This document shows positions 54,127 through 59,737 of a DNA stretch of 59,737 nt, piece by piece; positions within the stretch are counted from its first letter, which is position 1, and each line of letters opens with the position of its first letter. Both the position numbers and the translations under genes were made by a program. Source of the stretch: Bacillus sp. J37 (GTDB lineage: Bacteria; Bacillota; Bacilli; Bacillales; Bacillaceae); contig NZ_JAEK01000026.1 in NCBI RefSeq assembly GCF_000518865.1, forward strand, positions 1-59,737, read 5' to 3'. The notes below the pieces were generated by a model. It did not search any database, was not told where the DNA came from, and was given only the letters and a program-made list of their open reading frames with translations.

Positions 54127-55128
54127 ATGTCAAGTGTAACAATATATGATGTAGCTCGTGAGGCAAATGTATCAATGGCGACTGTTTCTCGTGTGGTAAA
54201 TGGTAATCCAAATGTTAAACCAACAACTAGAAAAAAAGTCCTGGATGCAATTGAAAGATTAGGGTATCGTCCAAATGCGGTAGCAAGAGGTCTTGCAAGC
54301 AAAAAGACAACAACAGTTGGGGTGATCATTCCTGACATTTCAAGTATCTTTTATTCAGAGCTTGCGCGTGGAATTGAAGATATTGCTACAATGTACAAAT
54401 ACAATATTATCTTAAGTAATTCTGATCAAAATAAAGATAAAGAATTACATTTGTTAAATACAATGCTTGGAAAACAAGTGGATGGAATAGTTTTTATGAG
54501 TGGAAATGTAACAGAAGAGCTTGTAGAACAGTTCAAACGCTCTCCGGTACCGATTGTTTTAGCAGCGTCGGTAGATTTAACGAATACTACACCATCGGTT
54601 AACATTAACTATGAACAGGCTGCATATGATGTAATTTCCATGCTTATTGAAAAAGGCCATAAGAGAATCGCTTATGTTGAGGGACCAGCAGAGGAACCAG
54701 TTAACCGTCTGAAAAAATCAGTAGGATATAAACGTGCTCTTGAGGATGCAGGACTGCCGTTTGATGAAGAATTGGTTGTAGAAGGTGACTACACATACGA
54801 TTCTGGTATAGAAGCTTTTGAAAAAATTGATGAATTAACAGAAAAGCCAACAGCTATCTTTGTTGGTACAGATGAGATGGCATTAGGTGTCATTCACGGG
54901 GCACAGGACCGAAACTATTCCATTCCTTCTGATTTCGAAATTGTTGGATTTGATAACACAAGATTAGCAACAATGGTACGCCCGCAGTTAACAACAGTAG
55001 TTCAGCCGACATATGATATTGGTGCTGTAGCTATGCGTTTATTGACAAAATATATGAATAAAGAAGAAGTTGAAAACCACATCGTTGAATTACCGCATCG
55101 ATTGGAATATAGACAATCAACCAAGTAA
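54127..55128 (+). CDS. ccpA: Catabolite control protein A (LacI family)
   Basis: This 333-residue regulator binds cre sites together with P-Ser-HPr and controls carbon catabolite repression and activation. The LacI HTH is [20 protein letters not shown] at residues 5-24, the hinge helix [13 protein letters not shown] near 50-62. The effector core is full length. GAAGGAG precedes ATG 54127; an in-frame start at 54064 lacks a signal. It lies next to aroA and acuCBA as in B. subtilis. A cre site for acsA is in this window. Confidence 0.97.
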   Translation: MSSVTIYDVAREANVSMATVSRVVNGNPNVKPTTRKKVLDAIERLGYRPNAVARGLASKKTTTVGVIIPDISSIFYSELARGIEDIATMYKYNIILSNSDQNKDKELHLLNTMLGKQVDGIVFMSGNVTEELVEQFKRSPVPIVLAASVDLTNTTPSVNINYEQAAYDVISMLIEKGHKRIAYVEGPAEEPVNRLKKSVGYKRALEDAGLPFDEELVVEGDYTYDSGIEAFEKIDELTEKPTAIFVGTDEMALGVIHGAQDRNYSIPSDFEIVGFDNTRLATMVRPQLTTVVQPTYDIGAVAMRLLTKYMNKEEVENHIVELPHRLEYRQSTK

Positions 55129-55145
55129 TCAATAGCTTAAATGAT

Positions 55146-55185
55146 AAGAAGGGCTGTCCTAAATCTTAGGCAGACCCTTCTTTGT
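55146..55185. terminator. ccpA terminator, shared with acuC
   Basis: GAAGGGCTGTCCTAA and TTAGGCAGACCCTTC pair around ATC with two mismatches, flanked by A and T tracts. Confidence 0.85.
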
Positions 55186-55192
55186 TATTTGG

Positions 55193-56347
55193 TCAATTTG
55201 GTCGAATTGGATGTAGTGCCTTTTCGACAGTCAAAGCATTTTTCTCTTCTATCTCTGGTTTTCTTGGTATTGGTTTATACATATCTGTTGGATCGTACCA
55301 GTGATCGGGCAGGGTAACAGGTGCTTTTTTCTGCCATTTATCAATCCATGTTTTTGGAAGGTGTTCCGGTACTTCTATTTGATTCATTTCAAGCCAAATT
55401 AAGCTCCATGCTCTTGGTACTACACGCCATATATCATATCCTCCTCCTCCAACGGCAATCCACTTACCATTACAATATTGATGAGCGATTTTATGAGCAA
55501 TCTTAGGAATCTCATGGTAAATGGCCATTGTGGCGGATAAATGTGTTAAAGGATCATAAAAATGAGCATCTGCACCATTTTGGGTTAAAATAACATCCGG
55601 TTTAAAAAAAGCAGCGACTTCTTCTATTGATGTTCGATAGGCATGGAGCCAAGAATCATCTTCTGTAAATGCGTCTAATGGAATATTAAACGTAAAGCCA
55701 TATCCTTTGCCTGCACCTCTTTCTGTAATATTTCCTGTTCCGGGGAATAAGTATCTCCCTGTTTCATGAATGGATAGTGTACACACATTCGGGTCATCAT
55801 AAAATGTCCATTGAACTCCATCACCATGATGTGCATCTGTGTCAATGTATAAGACTTTTGCCCCGTATTTTTCTTGTATATAGCGGATAGCAACAGAACT
55901 ATCGTTATAAATGCAAAAGCCTGAGGCCTTTCCTCTAAAACCATGATGTAAACCACCGCCAAAATTAGCAGCATGTGTTGCTTTGCCTTCCATGACATAA
56001 TCTACAGCTGTTAGAGTAGCGCCAACAAGCAGGGAACTTGCTTCATGCATTTGTGGAAATATAGGTGTATCCTCTGTCCCGATCCCATAATTATTTCCTT
56101 CTTCATTTGCTAGTTTTCCGTGTCCGGCTAATTCTACAGCCTGAATATATTTTTTATCATGGATAAGAGCTAATTCTTCAATTGATGCAACCCTGGGTGT
56201 GACAATCTTTGAATTATCTAATGCATTCATGTTCTTTAATAGGTCATAAGTGAGCTCTACCCGCAACTGATTAAAAGGATGGTCATGTGAAAATTTATAT
56301 TGTTGAAAATCCGGTGAGTAAATAAAGACAGTGTCTTGGTTTGTCAT
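55193..56347 (-). CDS. acuC: AcuC, histone-deacetylase-like protein (AcsA deacetylase)
   Basis: This 384-residue class I/II HDAC-fold protein removes the acetyl group from acetyl-CoA synthetase in B. subtilis, restoring activity. The zinc-site region is DTDAHHGDGVQWTFY near residue 170, with HHGFRGKASGFCIYND near 130 and a second Asp in LTQNGADAHFYDPL near 255. The ATG overlaps the acuB stop as ATGA, so the genes are coupled; GGAG lies upstream. The frame is open nine codons further up. Third gene of acuABC. Confidence 0.94.
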   Translation of the reverse strand: MTNQDTVFIYSPDFQQYKFSHDHPFNQLRVELTYDLLKNMNALDNSKIVTPRVASIEELALIHDKKYIQAVELAGHGKLANEEGNNYGIGTEDTPIFPQMHEASSLLVGATLTAVDYVMEGKATHAANFGGGLHHGFRGKASGFCIYNDSSVAIRYIQEKYGAKVLYIDTDAHHGDGVQWTFYDDPNVCTLSIHETGRYLFPGTGNITERGAGKGYGFTFNIPLDAFTEDDSWLHAYRTSIEEVAAFFKPDVILTQNGADAHFYDPLTHLSATMAIYHEIPKIAHKIAHQYCNGKWIAVGGGGYDIWRVVPRAWSLIWLEMNQIEVPEHLPKTWIDKWQKKAPVTLPDHWYDPTDMYKPIPRKPEIEEKNALTVEKALHPIRPN

Positions 56348-56988
56348 TTTGCATTCTCCGGCAATTCCGGCCATATAACCTGATATCCTGATGATTGTAT
56401 ATCCTTAATAATCAAAGTTACATTTATTGTTTGAACACGAAGAACAAGAATTTTATATCGGTCATCAGTGTCAGAATAAACGAGTGCACTCGCAATATTT
56501 ACTCTTCGATTTAATAATATGGACGAAACTTCTGCTAGCATGCCGGGCTTATTTGGAACTCTTATTTCAAGGTGTGAAGCAGGCTGGTCTGCACCTGTAA
56601 GCTTTACAAAAGTATGTAATAAGTCTGTCTCAGTAATCAATCCAACAAGTTTCCGGTCTTGTAGAATAGGGAGGCAACCGATTTGATTATCAATGAGGAC
56701 TGCTGCAATTTCCTCAACAAAATCGAGAGGATGTCCAGTAATGAGATCTGTAGACATTACATCTTTAATAGGTTTTGTTAGAAAGTTTTCTTTTAACTCT
56801 AATTGAAAAATAGAGGGACTGGCATCTTTAACATCACGTTCAGTAATAATTCCTACTAGAATATGATGATCGTTTACGATAGGAATATGTCGTATTTTAT
56901 TTTCTTTCATTGACTTTAATGCCAGACTAATCGTGTCTTCAGGTCGAAGAGTGATCACATTTTTTTTCATTATATGTTTAACAAGCAT
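56344..56988 (-). CDS. acuB: AcuB, CBS-ACT domain protein
   Basis: This 214-residue protein has two CBS domains (residues about 7-60 and 80-135) and a C-terminal ACT domain (about 140-214). CBS pairs bind adenine nucleotides and ACT domains bind small metabolites, so it probably senses energy state in acetate/acetoin use. Start MLVKHIMKKN is supported by AAGGAGGG. Second gene of the acuABC operon; exact action unknown. Confidence 0.92.
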   Translation of the reverse strand: MLVKHIMKKNVITLRPEDTISLALKSMKENKIRHIPIVNDHHILVGIITERDVKDASPSIFQLELKENFLTKPIKDVMSTDLITGHPLDFVEEIAAVLIDNQIGCLPILQDRKLVGLITETDLLHTFVKLTGADQPASHLEIRVPNKPGMLAEVSSILLNRRVNIASALVYSDTDDRYKILVLRVQTINVTLIIKDIQSSGYQVIWPELPENAK

Positions 56989-57039
56989 TTTTTTGCCCTC
57001 CTTATCCTTTAGAGCGTGCAATATAGTTTTGATTATTCG

Positions 57040-57672
57040 TTAATACATGAAACGGTTTTTAAATCTTAACTGATCGAATTTCTGAACAGATTCAGAATGA
57101 ATTCTTTTTCCGATTCTAGCCATTAAACAATTAGCGGGATGGGAACTTATTTCCGGCTCATCTGTTGCATACCATTCTAATCCACCTGCATTCATCATTT
57201 TCTCCATCACTTTTCGATATTCCCACACGTTTAAACCAGAACCCTTTAAGTCCCAATGCCAGTAATATTCTGTTGTAATAATAATATAATTTTCCATTGC
57301 GTCATCCATCATGGAGACTTTTAGTAGATTTTTCCCAACTGAAAATCCTCGAAACTCAGGTGCAACTTCAATGGCCCCAAGTTCAATTAAGTCTTCCATT
57401 TTTCCTTCAGACCATCTTTCAAGAGGATCAGGATATAGATATGTAACATAGCCGATAACGACATCACGGTGTCTGGCAATTATAATTCTGCCTTCTGGCA
57501 ATTCTCCAATTTCAACTAGAGCCTTTTTCTGTTGATCAGGTTGACGAAAAGCAACTAAACCATTGTGAAATTCGTAGCTTGAAAGTTTATCAGGTGAAAC
57601 AGGTCCTTCGATTAAAATACTTCCGATGGGTGTTTTTAATTCTTTTGCATTATATGTCTTAGGGTGTTTCAT
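57040..57672 (-). CDS. acuA: AcuA, GNAT acetyltransferase of acetyl-CoA synthetase
   Basis: This 210-residue GNAT protein acetylates the catalytic Lys of AcsA and switches it off. The acetyl-CoA loop region is EVAPEFRGFSVGKNLLK near residues 106-122. The C-terminus is family-specific. AAGGGCGGTG lies upstream of the ATG. It is divergent from acsA, its target, with a cre site between them. Confidence 0.94.
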   Translation of the reverse strand: MKHPKTYNAKELKTPIGSILIEGPVSPDKLSSYEFHNGLVAFRQPDQQKKALVEIGELPEGRIIIARHRDVVIGYVTYLYPDPLERWSEGKMEDLIELGAIEVAPEFRGFSVGKNLLKVSMMDDAMENYIIITTEYYWHWDLKGSGLNVWEYRKVMEKMMNAGGLEWYATDEPEISSHPANCLMARIGKRIHSESVQKFDQLRFKNRFMY

Positions 57673-57777
57673 TAAGTCACCGCCCTTTAGTTTTAGTAAA
57701 TGATTATCAATACTTGTGAAAATAACCTTTTGGGAGATATCATATCTTTTTTCTATTATACTAGATTAATTGAAAAA

Positions 57778-57791
57778 ATTAAGCGTTTACA
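57778..57791. promoter_or_regulatory. cre site between acuA and acsA
   Basis: On the minus strand the sequence reads TGTAAACGCTTAAT, 12 of 14 matches to TGWAANCGNTNWCA (both mismatches at the last two bases). It lies about 40 bases upstream of the acsA -35 and near the -35 region of the probable acuA promoter, whose -10 is TATAAT on the minus strand at about 57755-57760. CcpA control of both is inferred and matches the known B. subtilis arrangement. Confidence 0.75.
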
Positions 57792-57819
57792 AGATAGTTG
57801 AGAATATAAATTTCAAAAA

Positions 57820-57848
57820 TTGAGAAAAATGAAGTATTGTAATATAAT
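57820..57848 (+). promoter_or_regulatory. Sigma-A promoter of acsA
   Basis: TTGAGA and TATAAT are separated by 17 bases, 33 bases before the acsA start codon. Confidence 0.8.
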
Positions 57849-57881
57849 AGAAATTGAATTCTACATAAGGGGGAATTAGGG

Positions 57882-59594
57882 ATGAAATTGGAAGCGTTAC
57901 CAGTGGTGAAGGGTAATCATAATTTAGCAGATTACGATCATACTTATGAGGCGTTCGACTGGTCAGAGGTTGAAAAGAATTTTACTTGGTCAGAAACCGG
58001 ACGTATGAATGCAGCTTATGAGGCCATTGATAAGCATGCAGAAACTGCTCGTAAAAATAAGGTGGCGCTTTATTATCGCGACCCTGAACGAGAGGAAAAA
58101 TATACGTTTAAAGAGTTAAAAGAGCTATCAAACAAAGCGGCAAATATCCTGAAAAACAAGGCAGATGTTGTAAAAGGTGACCGTCTTTTCGTCTTTATGC
58201 CAAGAACTCCTGAATTATATTCAGTCATCTTAGGAGCAATTAAACTTGGCGCAATTGTGGGGCCTCTGTTTGAAGCATTTATGCAAGGTGCAGTAAAGGA
58301 TCGATTAGAAGATAGTGATGCTAAAGTTATAGTAACGACTCCTGAGTTGCTAGAAAGAGTTCCATTAAATGAACTTCCATCATTAAAACATATTGTAGTT
58401 GTTGGTGATTCTGTTGAAGCACCGCATATTGATTTTTTAAATGAAATGAAAACGGCAAGTAAAGAGCTGGAAATTGAATGGGTTGATAAAACCGATGGAT
58501 TACTTCTCCACTACACATCAGGCTCAACCGGTAAACCAAAAGGGGTTCTTCATGTTCATCAGGCCATGGTACAACATTATCAAACAGGACAATGGGTGCT
58601 TGATTTAAAAGAAGATGATGTTTATTGGTGTACAGCTGATCCAGGCTGGGTAACAGGAACGGTATACGGTATTTTCGCACCTTGGTTGTCAGGTGCAACT
58701 AATGTTATCGTTGGAGGAAGGTTCAAGCCTGAAACATGGTATCAAACGATTGAAGACTTTGGTGTGACTGTTTGGTACAGTGCTCCAACCGCATATAGAA
58801 TGCTTATGGGTGCAGGAGATGAACTTGTTAAGCAATTTGACACGAGTTCATTAAGACATGTTTTAAGTGTAGGAGAGCCTCTTAATCCGGAAGTTGTTCG
58901 CTGGGGTGTAAAGGTATTTAATAATCGCATTCATGATACTTGGTGGATGACAGAAACAGGGGCACAACTTATTTGTAACTATCCTGCGATGGAAATAAAG
59001 CCGGGCTCAATGGGAAAACCTATCCCTGGAGTAAAAGCTGCCATTGTGGATGATCAAGGAAATGAATTACCACCGTATCGAATGGGGAACTTAGCAATTA
59101 AAAAGGGTTGGCCGTCCATGATGCACACCATTTGGAATAATCAAGAAAAGTACGAATCCTATTTTATGCCTGGTGATTGGTATGTATCAGGTGATTCCGC
59201 TTATATGGATGAAGAGGGCTATTTCTGGTTCCAAGGCAGAATAGATGATGTAATCATGACTTCAGGTGAACGTGTTGGACCATTTGAGGTTGAGAGTAAA
59301 CTTGTGGAGCATCCTGCTATTGCTGAAGCTGGTGTAATTGGAAAACCTGATCCTGTAAGAGGAGAAATTATTAAAGCATTTGTTGCCCTTCGAGAAGGGT
59401 ATGAGCCAACAGATGAACTGAAGGAAGAAATTCGTTCTTTCGTAAAGAAGGGTTTGGCGGCACATGCTGCACCACGTGAAATTGATTTCCGTGACAAATT
59501 GCCGAAAACACGAAGTGGAAAAATCATGAGACGTGTCCTAAAAGCATGGGAATTGGATTTACCAACCGGTGATTTATCAACAATGGAAGATTAA
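57882..59594 (+). CDS. acsA: Acetyl-CoA synthetase
   Basis: This 570-residue AMP-forming enzyme activates acetate to acetyl-CoA. The P-loop-like core is YTSGSTGKPKGV near residues 211-222, followed by WWMTETGAQ near 350 and the hinge region GRIDDVIMTSGERVGPFEVE near 450. The regulatory and catalytic lysine is Lys547 in RSGKIMRR, the acetylation site used by AcuA in the B. subtilis enzyme (Lys549). AAGGGGG precedes the ATG. It is controlled by a cre site and by AcuA/AcuC. Confidence 0.97.
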   Translation: MKLEALPVVKGNHNLADYDHTYEAFDWSEVEKNFTWSETGRMNAAYEAIDKHAETARKNKVALYYRDPEREEKYTFKELKELSNKAANILKNKADVVKGDRLFVFMPRTPELYSVILGAIKLGAIVGPLFEAFMQGAVKDRLEDSDAKVIVTTPELLERVPLNELPSLKHIVVVGDSVEAPHIDFLNEMKTASKELEIEWVDKTDGLLLHYTSGSTGKPKGVLHVHQAMVQHYQTGQWVLDLKEDDVYWCTADPGWVTGTVYGIFAPWLSGATNVIVGGRFKPETWYQTIEDFGVTVWYSAPTAYRMLMGAGDELVKQFDTSSLRHVLSVGEPLNPEVVRWGVKVFNNRIHDTWWMTETGAQLICNYPAMEIKPGSMGKPIPGVKAAIVDDQGNELPPYRMGNLAIKKGWPSMMHTIWNNQEKYESYFMPGDWYVSGDSAYMDEEGYFWFQGRIDDVIMTSGERVGPFEVESKLVEHPAIAEAGVIGKPDPVRGEIIKAFVALREGYEPTDELKEEIRSFVKKGLAAHAAPREIDFRDKLPKTRSGKIMRRVLKAWELDLPTGDLSTMED

Positions 59595-59606
59595 TTTATA
59601 ACAAAT

Positions 59607-59636
59607 AAAAAAGAGCTGATTACAGCTCTTTTTTAA
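59607..59636 (+). terminator. acsA terminator
   Basis: AAAAAAGAGCTG and CAGCTCTTTTTT pair perfectly around ATTA. Confidence 0.92.
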
Positions 59637-59680
59637 TACAATCAATTCGATGTTATTCAGGTTTATTGTTGTCAGTGGAG

Positions 59681-59707
59681 GAAGAGGCTGATGCCTCTTC
59701 TTGTTTT
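59681..59707. repeat. Short GAAGAGGC/GCCTCTTC hairpin near the window end
   Basis: GAAGAGGC and GCCTCTTC pair around TGAT, followed by TTGTTTTT on the plus strand. It may be a second terminator. It may instead lie in the 3' end of a minus-strand gene: a frame from the edge reads QEEEASASSSTDNNKPE then stop, but it is broken by a TAG nearby. Confidence 0.35.
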
Positions 59708-59737
59708 TGGTGTGCCAGGCATGGCAACTATCTAGGT

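Noticed and set aside
59640-59737. 3' end of a minus-strand gene at the window edge
   Set aside because: A frame ending STDNNKPE then stop is seen, but an in-frame TAG lies about 25 codons upstream and too little sequence remains to judge.
1-59737. CRISPR, insertion sequence, prophage or toxin-antitoxin module
   Set aside because: No transposase, integrase, cas gene, phage structural gene or short spaced repeats were seen on either strand.

Overview
The window is a low-GC Firmicutes chromosome segment, almost certainly Bacillaceae. Gene order largely follows the Bacillus subtilis leuS to acsA region as I recall it: leuS, ytwF, ytfP, murJ(ytgP), ytzG/ytzE, ythPQ, pbuO(ytiP), pepV, ytkP, thpR(ytlP), ytlQ, ytlR, amyX, ytmP, ytzH, trmB, ytnP, ytzB, ytoP, ytpP, ytpQ, sftA, murC, ytxGHJ, aroA, ccpA, acuCBA, acsA. 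No rRNA, tRNA, CRISPR array, insertion sequence or prophage was seen. The species cannot be fixed from the sequence. A polyhydroxybutyrate synthase pair, an R2lox oxidase and a sigma-54 controlled 3-hydroxybutyrate operon argue against B. subtilis itself.

Layout. 1-2.0 kb: repeats, a GNAT acetyltransferase and an MFS transporter. 2.1-6.0 kb: a sigma-54 activator, candidate activator sites, a canonical -24/-12 promoter, a GntP-type permease and a 3-hydroxybutyrate dehydrogenase. 6.1-9.0 kb: leuS behind a T-box leader with a CUC (Leu) specifier. 9.0-9.4 kb: a 114-bp tandem repeat. 9.4-21.6 kb: rhodanese, Cse60-like, YtfP, MurJ, pseudouridine synthase, DeoR-type regulator, Ecs-like ABC transporter, methionine aminopeptidase, purine permease, PepV and cysteine synthase. 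21.9-34.2 kb: RNA phosphodiesterase, an inserted LrgA/LrgB pair, YtlQ, a lipid-kinase-like protein with degenerate motifs, pullulanase, YtmP, YtzH, TrmB, a PRC-barrel protein, a lactonase, YtzB, an M42 peptidase and a DUF84 NTPase.

34.2-38.1 kb is an accessory block: PhaC/PhaR polyester synthase, a small orphan, an R2-like ligand-binding oxidase and a lipoprotein. 38.2-44.4 kb returns to the core order (ytpP, ytpQ, sftA, an orphan, murC). 44.4-48.3 kb is accessory again: an FHA-winged-helix regulator divergent from an ABC exporter, then an M29 aminopeptidase. 48.6-59.6 kb holds the ytxGHJ stress operon behind a good sigma-B promoter, a 714-residue FtsA-like protein with a novel-looking tail, aroA, ccpA, acuCBA and acsA with a cre site.

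Genes that work together: regulator, permease and dehydrogenase for 3-hydroxybutyrate, with PhaRC able to make its polymer and AcsA/AcuABC handling acetate and acetyl-CoA under CcpA, which is encoded next door. Two families of dispersed palindromic repeats and one family of tandem repeats occupy the larger intergenic gaps.

The most interesting leads are the sigma-54 regulatory array at 3.48-3.71 kb, the FHA-winged-helix/ABC module, the FtsA-like protein with possible beta-grasp repeats, the degenerate YtlR kinase and the palindromic repeat family with compensating stem changes.
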